A stretch of DNA of 64,000 nucleotides from an uncultured Psychroserpens sp. Its GTDB lineage: Bacteria; Bacteroidota; Bacteroidia; Flavobacteriales; Flavobacteriaceae. This document shows, piece after piece, positions 32,230 to 42,799 of the stretch (its first letter is position 1; each line of letters begins with the position of its first letter). Below the pieces are notes generated by a model. The model worked only from the letters and a program-made list of their open reading frames with translations. It ran no database searches and was not told the origin of the DNA. The translations under genes and the position numbers were made by a program. The stretch lies in contig NZ_CANMVN010000002.1 in assembly GCF_947501425.1 (NCBI RefSeq), positions 1 to 64,000 of the forward strand, written 5' to 3'.

Positions 32230-34500
32230 TTAAGCAGCATTTTCCTTTTTGATCAAGTTCAATGCAGATCCTTCATTATACCAATCGATCTGAGATTGGT
32301 TATATGTATGATTTACTTTGATGGTGTCTTTACTTCCATCTGCATGAACAACTTCAATTGTTAATTGCTTATCTGGAGCAAACTCATTTAAATCTAAGAA
32401 GTTAAATGTATCATCTTCTTGGATAAGATCGTAATCATTTTCGTTAGCAAATGTCAATCCTAACATCCCTTGCTTTTTAAGGTTTGTTTCGTGAATACGT
32501 GCAAACGATTTTACGATCACAGCAGCAACACCTAAATGACGTGGTTGCATTGCAGCATGCTCACGAGATGAACCTTCACCATAGTTATGATCACCAACAA
32601 CAATAGATTTAATTCCAGCAGCTTTATAAGCTCTGGCAGTATCTGGTACTCCACCATACTCACCAGTTAATTGATTTTTAACAAAGTTTGTTTTCTTTCC
32701 GAAGGCATTTACAGCTCCAATTAATGTATTGTTTGAAATGTTATCTAAGTGACCTCTAAAACGTAACCAAGGTCCAGCCATAGAGATGTGATCTGTAGTA
32801 CATTTTCCAAACGCTTTAATCAATAGTTTAGCACCTGTTATTGAATCTCCTAATGGCTCAAAAGGTGTTAATAATTGAAGTCTTTCAGAATCTGTAGCAA
32901 CTTTAACTTCAACACCACTTCCATCTTCCATTGGCTCTAAGTATCCGTTATCATCAACATCAAAACCTTTAGGTGGTAATTCCCATCCTGTTGGTTCGTC
33001 TAACATCACTTCTTCTCCATTCTCATTGATCAACTTATCTGTAAGTGGATTAAAATCCAAACGACCAGCAATAGCAATAGCTGCTGTCAATTCTGGTGAT
33101 GCCACAAAGGCATGTGTGTTAGGATTTCCGTCGGCACGCTTAGCAAAGTTTCTATTAAACGAGTGAACGATACTGTTCTTAGGTGCATTTTTAGGATCTT
33201 CATAACGTGCCCACTGACCAATACATGGTCCGCAAGCATTTGTAAAAATCTTAGCATCTAACTTTTCGAATATTTCTAATATCCCATCTCTTTCGGTAGT
33301 ATATCTAACCATTTCAGAACCTGGATTAATTCCAAATTCAGCTTTAGTTTTTAAGCCTTTATCTAAAGCCTGTTGAGCAACCGAAGATGCACGAGATAGA
33401 TCTTCGTAAGAAGAATTGGTGCAAGACCCAATAAGTCCCCATTCTACTTTTAAAGGCCAATCATTAGCTTTAGCTTTTTCTGTCATTGTAGAGCCAACTG
33501 GTGTGGAAAGATCTGGAGTAAATGGTCCGTTTAATAATGGTCCTAGCTCAGATAAATTAATATCAATCACTTGATCAAAATACTGTTCTGGATTAGCATA
33601 TACTTCAGGATCAGCAGTAAGATACTCCTTGACTTCATTAGCTGCATCTGCAACATCTGGTCTATCTGTTGCACGTAGGTAGCGCTCCATTGATTCGTCA
33701 TAACCAAATGTAGATGTTGTAGCACCAATTTCGGCTCCCATATTACAAATGGTTCCTTTACCAGTACAAGACATAGCAGTAGCACCAGGTCCAAAATATT
33801 CTACAATAGCTCCAGTACCACCTTTAACAGTTAGTATATCAGCTACTTTTAAAATCACATCTTTTGGTGCAGTCCATCCAGATAATTTACCTGTTAATCT
33901 AACACCTATTAACTTCGGAAATTTCAACTCCCAAGCCATACCTGCCATTACATCCACTGCATCTGCTCCACCAACACCAATAGCAACCATTCCTAGTCCT
34001 CCAGCGTTTACTGTATGAGAATCGGTACCAATCATCATACCTCCTGGAAATGCGTAGTTTTCTAGAACCACCTGATGGATAATACCAGCACCAGGTTTCC
34101 AAAAACCGATACCGTATTTATTAGATACAGACTCTAAAAAATTGAATACTTCATTACTGGTATTGATTGCATGCTGTAAATCTTGAGTAGCTCCAAGTTT
34201 TGCCTGGATTAAGTGATCACAATGTACTGTAGTTGGCACAGCTACCTTATGCTTTCCAGCTTGCATAAACTGTAATAAAGCCATTTGAGCAGTTGCATCC
34301 TGACATGCTACTCTATCTGGTGCAAAATCTACATAATCCTTACCTCTGGTAAATGCCTTAGTAGGAGTTCCATCCCAAAGATGTGAGTATAATATTTTTT
34401 CAGAAAGCGTTAGAGGTTTACCAACAACATCACGAGCAGCGTCAACACGCTCAGACATATTTGCATAAACCTTTTTAATCATGTCTATATCAAAAGCCAT
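32230..34500 (-). CDS. Aconitate hydratase
   Basis: Iron-sulfur enzyme of the TCA cycle interconverting citrate and isocitrate. The 756-residue length and opening resemble the mitochondrial-type aconitase common in Bacteroidota. The [4Fe-4S] ligands are visible as one Cys in [10 protein letters not shown] (near residue 357) and two in ACGPCIGQW (near 422). [15 protein letters not shown] near 654 belongs to the C-terminal swivel domain. The gene appears monocistronic. TATTTTTG on the minus strand at 34549-34542 is a possible -7 element. The gap 34501-34690 is AT-rich, and I see nothing else in it. Confidence 0.96.
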   Translation of the reverse strand: MAFDIDMIKKVYANMSERVDAARDVVGKPLTLSEKILYSHLWDGTPTKAFTRGKDYVDFAPDRVACQDATAQMALLQFMQAGKHKVAVPTTVHCDHLIQAKLGATQDLQHAINTSNEVFNFLESVSNKYGIGFWKPGAGIIHQVVLENYAFPGGMMIGTDSHTVNAGGLGMVAIGVGGADAVDVMAGMAWELKFPKLIGVRLTGKLSGWTAPKDVILKVADILTVKGGTGAIVEYFGPGATAMSCTGKGTICNMGAEIGATTSTFGYDESMERYLRATDRPDVADAANEVKEYLTADPEVYANPEQYFDQVIDINLSELGPLLNGPFTPDLSTPVGSTMTEKAKANDWPLKVEWGLIGSCTNSSYEDLSRASSVAQQALDKGLKTKAEFGINPGSEMVRYTTERDGILEIFEKLDAKIFTNACGPCIGQWARYEDPKNAPKNSIVHSFNRNFAKRADGNPNTHAFVASPELTAAIAIAGRLDFNPLTDKLINENGEEVMLDEPTGWELPPKGFDVDDNGYLEPMEDGSGVEVKVATDSERLQLLTPFEPLGDSITGAKLLIKAFGKCTTDHISMAGPWLRFRGHLDNISNNTLIGAVNAFGKKTNFVKNQLTGEYGGVPDTARAYKAAGIKSIVVGDHNYGEGSSREHAAMQPRHLGVAAVIVKSFARIHETNLKKQGMLGLTFANENDYDLIQEDDTFNFLDLNEFAPDKQLTIEVVHADGSKDTIKVNHTYNQSQIDWYNEGSALNLIKKENAA

Positions 34501-34690
34501 ATGTATTATTTAAAGGGTTAATTATCATTTTTAAAGTCCTGCAAAAATACAAATTATATAGCAAATTTGAAAATGTGTAACAAATAGCTAAAAACATTGA
34601 ATATAAATCAGTAAACAGCACTTTTTTTAGACTAAAAATGAAAAATTAGTAAAAAAAATATAATATAATTATTAAATTAACAGTTTAATC

Positions 34691-35827
34691 TTATTTAAAA
34701 TGATTCTTAATTTTCTTCGAATCCCTCAGATTAGTCATTGGTCTTTCAAAAATCACATAAAGTATGTAGGACAGCACTATCGTAATAATAAAATAGATCA
34801 CTAAATAGACTATTAGTATTGAGGTTGGCAATCCTTCCGTAGGAAAAAAGTATTTCATGATTTGCATGACTACCGAATAGTGAATTAAATACATCGAATA
34901 GGATATCAGGCTGATGATTGTTACTGGAACTAAAATTAATTTTGGAGCAGATTTGATTTGAGATAATACTGGCAATGTAAATGCAATTGCTAATGAATTT
35001 ATTGGTAAATACAGTACATTCCAGAACAAAGGATGTGTCTCAATAAAGATCTGCTTTACAGGTATTACAACATTTAATCCAAGAAGCATTAAACCTCCAA
35101 TACCCAAGAAGACATAACGATAGGTCTTCCAGAAGTGTTGCCATACAATTGAGATATAAGCTGCCAGTACACCATAGTAAATGGCATCAATTCTATATAT
35201 GCTTATAGCTTTGAGGTTGACATTCCAAAACATCATATTCGTTTCTGTATAAAAATGATTGTACATCACCTTTGTTCCTAGGAAAAAGAAAATAATCAGG
35301 CAGGTCACCATCAAAAACAGCTTAGATCTACTGATCTTCAATTTTAAAAATAAAACTAAATACAATAATAACGGACCAATGATATAAGCAAACTCTTCAA
35401 TAGGTAAACTCCATGATTCGCCAAAAAATAAAGGCATTTCCCAAGCAAAATTTTGTATAAAGAAAAAATACTGCCATAAATTATCAGGTAATGAAACACC
35501 TAAAATTAATGCCAGAAGAACATTAAAAATTAAAATCAAATAATAATTGGGTAAGGTTCTAAACCAACGTCTGACCCAAAAATAATTCACATCCTTAAAA
35601 CTAAAATCTGGAGCTGTAAACAACTTATAAATGAGTCGTCCGATTAGAAATCCACTGAGTACAAAAAAAATCTCCACTCCTAAAACACCTGCAATACTCA
35701 TAAGGTCAGTCATGACATTTTTGGTTCTTGGGAAAATCCACACGGCATGAGAGGACACAACTAACAAGATAGCCATAGCACGCATAATGTCTAAACCAAA
35801 AATTCGTTTTGAAAAATCTATTCGCAT
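34691..35827 (-). CDS. Acyltransferase-3 (OafA/NodX) family membrane protein
   Basis: A 378-residue integral membrane protein with about ten hydrophobic segments and the family's N-terminal FGLDIMRAMAILLVVSSHA, in which the His is probably catalytic, then FFVLSGFLIGRLIY. Members O-acylate exported carbohydrates such as O-antigen or exopolysaccharide. No glycan cluster surrounds it, so the substrate is unknown. It is divergent from the copper-type protein at 35890, with only 62 nt between. Confidence 0.88.
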   Translation of the reverse strand: MRIDFSKRIFGLDIMRAMAILLVVSSHAVWIFPRTKNVMTDLMSIAGVLGVEIFFVLSGFLIGRLIYKLFTAPDFSFKDVNYFWVRRWFRTLPNYYLILIFNVLLALILGVSLPDNLWQYFFFIQNFAWEMPLFFGESWSLPIEEFAYIIGPLLLYLVLFLKLKISRSKLFLMVTCLIIFFFLGTKVMYNHFYTETNMMFWNVNLKAISIYRIDAIYYGVLAAYISIVWQHFWKTYRYVFLGIGGLMLLGLNVVIPVKQIFIETHPLFWNVLYLPINSLAIAFTLPVLSQIKSAPKLILVPVTIISLISYSMYLIHYSVVMQIMKYFFPTEGLPTSILIVYLVIYFIITIVLSYILYVIFERPMTNLRDSKKIKNHFK

Positions 35828-35889
35828 TGTTATCTCACAATTTTTTTAATCATTAAGGTTTCATTATTTTTGATTACATACATTGTATT

Positions 35890-37032
35890 ATGCGTCGGAA
35901 GTTTAAATTTATACTAATTTTTCTGGTTTTAATTCTTGGAGCTGGATTTATTTATTTTAAATCTCTCAAGACAAGACATCAGGAATTGATAAAATCAAAG
36001 ATCTATTACGCCCTAAATTTAGTAGATTCTGAATGGAAAAAAGATCTAGACAATAACAAAGTAGTCTTTACGTCTCCCACTTTTGTTATTAGTAATATTT
36101 ACAAGTCTATGGAAGGTCCAAAATCTGATCAATATGTAGTGATAGACGATTCAAAAGAAGAATTATTATACTTAACCTCATTTAAAACTAATGCGGTTTC
36201 CTCTGATGAATCTCGACAACTTTCTAATGATTTTGTTTGCCATACCAACTTTGAATATCGTGATGCTGAGCATTACAACCGCTGGAATATGACTAATCGA
36301 ATCAATTCTCAATATCCAAGAATTACCTCAATTAGTAATGGTGTTGAAGATTTTGAATTGCCTGATGGTTTTGGTTTTCCTGTATTTTCAAATGAGCGAT
36401 TATTTATCAATGCACAAGCATTGAACCACAATGTTACAGATTCAACCTTCAATATCAAACACAAAATCGAAATAGGATTTACAAAGCATCGTGATAAACC
36501 ATTAATTCCATTACAGCCAAAAACAGTTTTCATGATGTTTCCTTACGATCCAAATGATCCATTTAAGGGACCAACTGAACAAATTCCGAATGCCTGCATT
36601 CCTGTTGAAACTAAAAATCATTCATATCTGGATACAGAAGGTAACGCCCTGTCTGGTCACTGGATCATATCACCAGGTAAACACAGATATTCTTATGATG
36701 CCTCGTCTCAGTTAAACATTACAGACAGTATTAGGTTGCATCAAATCACATCACATTTACATCCATTTGCTAATCGTTTTCTTTTGAAAGATAAAACCAC
36801 AAATACAATTATTTATGATTGTAAAAGTGAGAATTTCACCAATAAGATAGGTTTAAAGAACACACCTTCATTTGCCAGTCAAAAAGGCATATGGATGTAT
36901 GAAGACCACATTTACGAAATGCATTTAGACATTGACAATACCACAGATAAAGATCAGGAAATGATGGCAAGCATGGCTATTTTTTACTATGATGGTGAGA
37001 TGAAGGACAAAATTAGCGAACTCAAATTGTAG
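35890..37032 (+). CDS. Membrane-anchored protein, probable copper type II monooxygenase-like fold
   Basis: A 380-residue protein with one N-terminal membrane anchor (LIFLVLILGAGFIYF) and an exported body. The C-terminal part resembles the second domain of peptidylglycine/dopamine-type copper monooxygenases: an HLH pair in ITSHLHPFANRF (near residue 296), then HIYEMHLDIDNTT and the QEMMASMAIFYYD segment, which can supply the third His/His/Met-type ligand set. An earlier CHTNFEYRD and HNV may serve the first domain. This assignment is inferred from motifs. It is directly followed by a SCO1-like copper protein, 4 nt downstream, which supports a copper role. Confidence 0.6.
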   Translation: MRRKFKFILIFLVLILGAGFIYFKSLKTRHQELIKSKIYYALNLVDSEWKKDLDNNKVVFTSPTFVISNIYKSMEGPKSDQYVVIDDSKEELLYLTSFKTNAVSSDESRQLSNDFVCHTNFEYRDAEHYNRWNMTNRINSQYPRITSISNGVEDFELPDGFGFPVFSNERLFINAQALNHNVTDSTFNIKHKIEIGFTKHRDKPLIPLQPKTVFMMFPYDPNDPFKGPTEQIPNACIPVETKNHSYLDTEGNALSGHWIISPGKHRYSYDASSQLNITDSIRLHQITSHLHPFANRFLLKDKTTNTIIYDCKSENFTNKIGLKNTPSFASQKGIWMYEDHIYEMHLDIDNTTDKDQEMMASMAIFYYDGEMKDKISELKL

Positions 37033-37036
37033 TGTT

Positions 37037-37639
37037 TTGAAACTAAAAATAGTTTGTATTTTTTTTATTATTTCTACAGCGTGTAAATCTACTACATCAG
37101 AACTTCCTATATTAAGCTATAATTATATCGACGGAAAAAAGGAACTCTACAAAATAGATGGATTTGAATTTATAAATCAAGATGGAGACACTATTAGTTC
37201 TACAAATACTGAAGGGAAAATCCATACTATGAATTTCTTCTTTACGACTTGCCCATCTATTTGTCCGCCAATGCGAATCAAACAATCAGAAATAGCAAAA
37301 ACCTTTTCTAGTTATCCTAGTTTCAGACAATACTCAATATCAATTGATTTTAAAAGAGATACATTAGCACAATTGCAATATTACTCGAAATTACATGATA
37401 TAAATTCAGAACAATGGCAGCTGTTAAGAGCACCTTCCGAAGCACAACTTAATGCTATCGCTACACTCTTAAAAAGCAACTTTGAGCCTAATGAAGATGG
37501 TACCGATTTTTACCACTCAAGCTATTTAGCTTTGATAGACAACCATCAACACATAAGAGGGTTTTACGATATTCTTAAAGACGAAGAAATCGTACTTTTG
37601 AAAAAAGACATTACTGTTTTACTGAATCAATTAGAATAA
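37037..37639 (+). CDS. SCO1/SenC-family lipoprotein, TTG start
   Basis: A 200-residue copper-binding thioredoxin-fold protein of the type that metallates cytochrome oxidase CuA and other copper enzymes. FTTCPSICPPM contains the CxxxC ligand pair, and FYHSSYLALID supplies the conserved His. The N-terminus is a lipoprotein signal (IISTACKS). The only reasonable start is TTG 37037, 4 nt after the preceding stop. Tight spacing with the copper-monooxygenase-like gene suggests this SCO serves that partner rather than the respiratory oxidase; that is inference. Confidence 0.87.
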   Translation: MKLKIVCIFFIISTACKSTTSELPILSYNYIDGKKELYKIDGFEFINQDGDTISSTNTEGKIHTMNFFFTTCPSICPPMRIKQSEIAKTFSSYPSFRQYSISIDFKRDTLAQLQYYSKLHDINSEQWQLLRAPSEAQLNAIATLLKSNFEPNEDGTDFYHSSYLALIDNHQHIRGFYDILKDEEIVLLKKDITVLLNQLE

Positions 37640-38584
37640 GCTTTTGATGATTTGCTCATCACTAATACCTTCAGCTTCAGCTTTATAATTTTTAATGATT
37701 CTATGTCGAAGAATTCCCGATGCCACTGCTTGTACATTTTCGATATCAGGAGAAAACTTTCCATTAATTGCAGCATGAGTCTTAGCAGCTAGCACTAAAT
37801 TTTGTGATGCTCTAGGTCCTGCTCCCCAATCTACAAACTCAGAAACCAATTCAGAAGCTGTTGATGCATTTGGTCTGGTTCTACTTACCATTTTCACTGC
37901 GTATTCTATCACATTATCTGGCACAGGAATACGACGAATAACATGTTGATAATCCATGATTTCCTGGGCAGTAAATAAAGCGTTTACTGTAGCCTGAACA
38001 TCTGTAGTTGTTGTTTTAACAACCTGTACTTCTTCATCAAATGTAGGATACTCTAAATTGATAGCAAACATGAAACGGTCAAGTTGAGCTTCTGGCAATG
38101 GATAGGTACCTTCTTGCTCTATTGGGTTTTGTGTTGCCAACACAAAATAAGGTAAACTTAATTTATAATGATGTCCAGAGACAGTAACTGCTCTCTCCTG
38201 CATAGCTTCCAGTAATGCAGCTTGAGTTTTAGGTGGAGTACGGTTGATCTCATCTGCTAAAATAATGTTGGCAAATATAGGTCCCTTTATAAATTTAAAG
38301 TGCCTGTTTTCATCTAAAATCTCACTACCTAATATATCACTAGGCATTAAATCTGGAGTAAATTGGATACGTTTAAAATCTAGACCCAATGCTTGCGCTA
38401 TGGTATTTACCATTAAGGTTTTTGCTAAACCAGGAACACCGATTAGTAGTGAATGTCCGCCAGAGAAAATAGAGATCAGAATCTGATTGACTACCTCATC
38501 CTGACCAACAATAACTTTGGCAACTTCGGTTCTTAGGGCTTTATATTTTTTTACAAACTGTTCTATTGCAGCTACGTCAGACAT
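37631..38584 (-). CDS. MoxR-family AAA+ ATPase
   Basis: A 317-residue MoxR ATPase: Walker A LIGVPGLAKT (near residue 56), Walker B ILADEINR, and sensor-1 FVLATQNPIEQEGTYPLPEAQLDRF-type region. MoxR proteins usually act with VWA-domain partners to insert cofactors or fold enzymes. No VWA or DUF58 gene follows here, because the next gene is convergent (9-nt overlap with the SCO gene). It lies just downstream of the PpiC/SurA trio, an arrangement I have seen in other Flavobacteriia. Confidence 0.9.
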   Translation of the reverse strand: MSDVAAIEQFVKKYKALRTEVAKVIVGQDEVVNQILISIFSGGHSLLIGVPGLAKTLMVNTIAQALGLDFKRIQFTPDLMPSDILGSEILDENRHFKFIKGPIFANIILADEINRTPPKTQAALLEAMQERAVTVSGHHYKLSLPYFVLATQNPIEQEGTYPLPEAQLDRFMFAINLEYPTFDEEVQVVKTTTTDVQATVNALFTAQEIMDYQHVIRRIPVPDNVIEYAVKMVSRTRPNASTASELVSEFVDWGAGPRASQNLVLAAKTHAAINGKFSPDIENVQAVASGILRHRIIKNYKAEAEGISDEQIIKSLF

Positions 38585-38585
38585 A

Positions 38586-40040
38586 TTATTCTTTTTCAGT
38601 TTTTAACCAGTTACTATTGAACTCACAAGCTTTATAATCTTCACTTATCTTAATATAAGTGTCAAAAATCTTTTCTTCTTGCCATTCTTGAATTACCTTG
38701 TATTGCTTGTCTTGTAAAGCTAAAGCTTTGATTTTAAGATAATCACGAGCAAAATCAGCTTCATGCTCATTAATTCTATCAGTAACTGTTAATATTTTAA
38801 ATTTAATAGGATTGATTCTATCCTGATCTTCTAAAACTAAAGTAACTTCACCATCTTTTAGATCTTGTATTTGTCCGTAAAGTTCTGGATCCATTTTAGT
38901 TAGTTCCATTTTAGAGTCTTGAGTATAAGGATTAATCAATTTACCACCTTCATACTTTGTTTCTTCCTCGTCACTAAACTCGCGAGCAGCTTCTCCAAAC
39001 TCAAGATCTCCAGCAATAATACGTTCTCGCACTTTAGTTATTTCTTCTTTAGCAGCAAGAACAGATGCTTCTGTAATTTCAGGACGAATTAAAATATGTC
39101 TTACATCATACTCCTGACCTCTAATCTTTTCTAATAAAATGATGTGGTATCCAAAATCGGTTTCGAATGGCTCAGAGATTTCTCCTTCCTGAAGAGAGAA
39201 TGCTACATCACGAAACTCTTTAACCATTTGAGGACGTTTTCTGTTCAAAGTATACGCACCACCTTTTCCACGAGCAGCTTTATCATCAGAATAAAATACA
39301 GCTTTTGTTGTAAAGCTTGCACCATTCTCAATCACATCTGCTTTAAATTCTTTTAACTTATCAATAGCTGCTTGCTTAGCTTCTTCGGTAACTTCTGGTA
39401 TCACTACAATTTGAGCAACTTCTAACTCAGTACCAAAGGTAGGGCGTTCATCTTTTGGAATACTATTATAATATGCTCGAACCTCTTCTGGAGTCACTTC
39501 AACATCAGAAACAATTTTTCGCTGCATATCACTTGCCAGCTTATTGTTTTTGTTAAGCTCAAACATTTCTTCACGTAAGCTTTGTTCGCTGTCTTTATTA
39601 TAGAATTCCAATAGTTCTTGCATGGTTCCTTTTTGTTCTAAAAAGGCATCTATTTGTTGTTCAATATTTGAACGAATTTCTAGTTCATTTACAGTGATAC
39701 TATCTTGAATGGCATGATGCGCATATAACTTATCTTCGAGGAGTTTTCCAAATAATTGACATCTTGTGATTTCTCGTATGGAAACACCTCTGTTTTGAAG
39801 TTGAATGTATTCTTTATCAATATCAGAATCTAAAACTACAAAGTCGCCAACTACAGCAGCAACACCATCAACTTTTTTTCGACCGTTAGATTGCGTAGTA
39901 TCCATAGTCTTTTTTGAAGCATCTTCCACATCTGGAATGATCTCTTGTGCTGCTGAGAGATTTATAGCAAACACACACAATAAACTAGTTATGATTGTGG
40001 ATTTAATTGTAGATTTCAAATTGTTTGTTTTTAATTGCAT
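38586..40040 (-). CDS. SurA-like periplasmic peptidyl-prolyl isomerase
   Basis: Periplasmic chaperone/isomerase for outer-membrane proteins. I prefer ATG 40040 (484 residues, MQLKTNN), which directly precedes the signal peptide TIITSLLCVFAINLSAA; ATG 40061 would add seven residues. An N-terminal SurA-type domain (about residues 40-170) is followed by two parvulin modules, the first with GAYTLNRKRPQMVKEF and DFGYHIILLEK, the second with DVRHILIRPEI. Its start overlaps the end of the preceding PpiC-like gene by 38 nt and its stop is 1 nt before the MoxR start, so the block looks like an operon. Confidence 0.9.
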   Translation of the reverse strand: MQLKTNNLKSTIKSTIITSLLCVFAINLSAAQEIIPDVEDASKKTMDTTQSNGRKKVDGVAAVVGDFVVLDSDIDKEYIQLQNRGVSIREITRCQLFGKLLEDKLYAHHAIQDSITVNELEIRSNIEQQIDAFLEQKGTMQELLEFYNKDSEQSLREEMFELNKNNKLASDMQRKIVSDVEVTPEEVRAYYNSIPKDERPTFGTELEVAQIVVIPEVTEEAKQAAIDKLKEFKADVIENGASFTTKAVFYSDDKAARGKGGAYTLNRKRPQMVKEFRDVAFSLQEGEISEPFETDFGYHIILLEKIRGQEYDVRHILIRPEITEASVLAAKEEITKVRERIIAGDLEFGEAAREFSDEEETKYEGGKLINPYTQDSKMELTKMDPELYGQIQDLKDGEVTLVLEDQDRINPIKFKILTVTDRINEHEADFARDYLKIKALALQDKQYKVIQEWQEEKIFDTYIKISEDYKACEFNSNWLKTEKE

Positions 40041-40854
40041 CTTTGGTAATATCTTTTTCAAGTTGCTTGATCAACTCTAATTTTCTTTTGTTTATTATGA
40101 TCTGTCTAATTGTAGGTTTAACGTACTCTAAAGGTGCAAGATCATTTTGCTTTAGTACATCATTTATTTGCATCAAATATAGGTCTAATGAATCTTTGAG
40201 CTGTACATAATTAGATTTTTTTAACAGTTCTTTTTTGTTTTCAGAATTAAGAACAGAAATTTTCTCAGTGATCTGTGACGCTTTGATCCATATAGAATCG
40301 TTAAGTGAATAGCCTTTAAACTGAACAGATATTGAATCTAAGTAGGCTTTATCTTCATTATCAAACCTTTTGAAACGCTCTTTAATTTCATCTTCGTTGA
40401 TTGCGTTTTGTGGAATCGTAATGTATCTAAATTTGACCAGTTCTTCGTTAAGTTTGAACGTCTCTTTGTTAGTCTCATAAACTTCATTTGCCTGATCATC
40501 TTCTATAATAGTATCTATACTTTTTTTGACCAACGCCTCTAGGTAGGCTTTAGTATATAAATCGTTCTTGTATTGATCTACCAACTTATTGAAATCCTCT
40601 TGTTTGTTTTCTGGCAAGTTTCGCTCTGCGCCATCCAGTAAGAGTTGCTGTGTAGCCCAACGATTGATGAAGCTATTCACTATTTGTGTACTATCATCAC
40701 TGGGAGTACCTTCAGCAACAAGATCGTTGATATCCTCTTCGTATAGGTATGTTACTCCCACTCTAGCTACAGGAATCCTATCGTCTGATCTTTTAAAAAA
40801 ATCACAAGATACCAGAGTAATGATACAAGAAAGAATAACAACTATACGTCTCAA
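40003..40854 (-). CDS. PpiC/SurA-related lipoprotein without a clear parvulin domain
   Basis: A 283-residue lipoprotein (lipobox LVSCDF, Cys18) that resembles the chaperone domain of the SurA/PrsA family: it starts with IPVARVGVTYLYEEDI, is highly charged and alpha-helical, and lacks the HILV and GYHI motifs of an active isomerase. It is probably a chaperone or co-factor to its two neighbours rather than an enzyme. It sits between two full PpiC genes, 1 nt after one and overlapping the next. Confidence 0.82.
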   Translation of the reverse strand: MRRIVVILSCIITLVSCDFFKRSDDRIPVARVGVTYLYEEDINDLVAEGTPSDDSTQIVNSFINRWATQQLLLDGAERNLPENKQEDFNKLVDQYKNDLYTKAYLEALVKKSIDTIIEDDQANEVYETNKETFKLNEELVKFRYITIPQNAINEDEIKERFKRFDNEDKAYLDSISVQFKGYSLNDSIWIKASQITEKISVLNSENKKELLKKSNYVQLKDSLDLYLMQINDVLKQNDLAPLEYVKPTIRQIIINKRKLELIKQLEKDITKDAIKNKQFEIYN

Positions 40855-40855
40855 A

Positions 40856-42799
40856 CTATTGCTTTTGAATTTGTTTTTTTACACGCTTTAAAACTGATGG
40901 ATTGATCTTTACTTTAAATCGGTTGTTTAAATCTTTTACCCAATTGGTTTCAATATAATTTTGATAATCACTAACGACTTTACCTCTGGCCTCTTCTAGT
41001 GTTTTATTACCAGCTGGTAAAATAGCATTTACCTTAACAACGTGGAATGCATCATTATGATTATAGATTTCAGAAACACCTTCTTTGAATTTAAAATTAT
41101 TAGGTAACGTTGAATTTCCGTCTTCAAAAACATCAGCAGTTGGCAAGACATTTAACTCTCCGCCTGTATTCATCGCAGTCATTATATTCTCAACAGAACT
41201 TCCGTTCTCAAGTTCACTTTTCACCTTTTCGATATCCTGTTTCGAAGCTGAGGAAATAATTACAGCATCTGCTCTATCTTTCCATACATAGTTAGATCTA
41301 TTTTTATCAAAAAACTCTTGAAGTCCTACAGAATCTTTAGAAGCCGCATTCCAAACTTCTTTTTCCATAAGATCAAAAAGTAGAAGACCGTCTCTGTATT
41401 CTTTGAGCACAAAAGCAAAGTCTTCATTTTCAAATTCAAGATTATCTTCGTGATATTTTAGAACCTGAGCTTCATATAAAGCCTTATACTCTTTATTTAA
41501 AACAGCTTTAAGGTCTGGTCTTCTGTTGTAATAATTTCGTTGATTTTTCATTAAATGAGCCAAAAAATCTTTGTAAGTTACTGTGGTATCACCAATACCA
41601 ATTAGTACTCCATCGTTATTGAAATCCTCAGGTGCCTTCCATGCCTGTTTGAAATAGCTATCGTTAAGTATTGATTGAAAATAAGCCAATCCTTCTTCAT
41701 GTTCCTTAACATTATATTTGGCTGCTAACTTTTTAACCAAAGCAGAATTAATAAGTTTAGATCTTGAATCACGTTTTACTCTATTTTGCAACTCTGCTTT
41801 AACTTCTTCAAAAGGTTGTATTCCTTTTTTGCGAATCAATTTAATGATATGCCATCCATAATCTGTTTTGAATGGTTTTGAAATATCACCACCATTTTCG
41901 AGAGAAAAAGCCATGTCCTCAAATGCTCTCGAACTCAGTTGGCCTCCAGTAAAAGGTGATAAGAGCCCTCCTTTTTTTGATGAACTTTTATCATCAGAAA
42001 ATTGTTTAGCTAAAGACTCAAACTTTTCCCCTTGTTGGATTTTTTTGTAAATCTGATTGATTCTAGTTTCAGGATTTAAGGTACTATCTTTTTGTTTATT
42101 TGACACCATGATATGAGCCACAGTAACTTCTCCCAATGATTTACGTTTTTCAAAGACCTTGACAATATGATATCCAAAACGCGTTCTAAATGGCATAGAC
42201 ACTTCACCAACAGGAGTGCTAAACGCAGCTGTTTCAAATGGATAAACCATTTTAAATCCGCCAAAGTAACCAAGATCTTCAGCAAAAATAGTTTTTCCGT
42301 TATGTACATCTTTTTGAACAGCTTCATAGCCTTCATTAATCACACGTTCACGTAATTCAAGTAATTGATTATACACTTCTAATGTATCGGCTTGGGTTTC
42401 ATCTAATCGAACTAAAATATGAGACGCTTTAACATCATTGGTAGTTCGCTCATAAGCTTCTTTTACCAAAGCATCTGTAACTTTACTATCAGACATATAA
42501 TTCTTTGTGAGCTGTCTTTTGTAATTATTGAACTCTCTTAGATATTTAGGGTCTTTATCTAACTCTAAACGACGTGCTTCTTTGACCTTCAGTTGGTAGT
42601 TTACAAAAAGATCCAGATAGGCATCAACGTCTTTTTGTGTTTCATCTTTAACCAAGTCTAAGTTTTTGTTATATACCCTTATAAATTCAGAAGCCATTAC
42701 GGGTTCGTCATCCACAGTAAATAACACATCGTTATCTTTAACTTGTGCTTGTAAAAACACAGTAAAACAGAGAAAAACAGTAGTTACTAATAATTTCAT
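40856..42799 (-). CDS. PpiC-type peptidyl-prolyl isomerase with two parvulin domains
   Basis: A 647-residue exported chaperone with signal peptide MKLLVTTVFLCFTVFLQAQ. Two parvulin modules follow: KASHILVRLD to FGYHIVKVFEKRKS (about residues 125-215) and TVAHIMVSN to YGWHIIKLIRKKG (about 225-320). After them comes a long helical C-terminal half (about 350-640) of unknown structure. First gene of the PPIase-PPIase-PPIase-MoxR block on the minus strand. The trio presumably handles outer-membrane and T9SS cargo in transit. Confidence 0.92.
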   Translation of the reverse strand: MKLLVTTVFLCFTVFLQAQVKDNDVLFTVDDEPVMASEFIRVYNKNLDLVKDETQKDVDAYLDLFVNYQLKVKEARRLELDKDPKYLREFNNYKRQLTKNYMSDSKVTDALVKEAYERTTNDVKASHILVRLDETQADTLEVYNQLLELRERVINEGYEAVQKDVHNGKTIFAEDLGYFGGFKMVYPFETAAFSTPVGEVSMPFRTRFGYHIVKVFEKRKSLGEVTVAHIMVSNKQKDSTLNPETRINQIYKKIQQGEKFESLAKQFSDDKSSSKKGGLLSPFTGGQLSSRAFEDMAFSLENGGDISKPFKTDYGWHIIKLIRKKGIQPFEEVKAELQNRVKRDSRSKLINSALVKKLAAKYNVKEHEEGLAYFQSILNDSYFKQAWKAPEDFNNDGVLIGIGDTTVTYKDFLAHLMKNQRNYYNRRPDLKAVLNKEYKALYEAQVLKYHEDNLEFENEDFAFVLKEYRDGLLLFDLMEKEVWNAASKDSVGLQEFFDKNRSNYVWKDRADAVIISSASKQDIEKVKSELENGSSVENIMTAMNTGGELNVLPTADVFEDGNSTLPNNFKFKEGVSEIYNHNDAFHVVKVNAILPAGNKTLEEARGKVVSDYQNYIETNWVKDLNNRFKVKINPSVLKRVKKQIQKQ

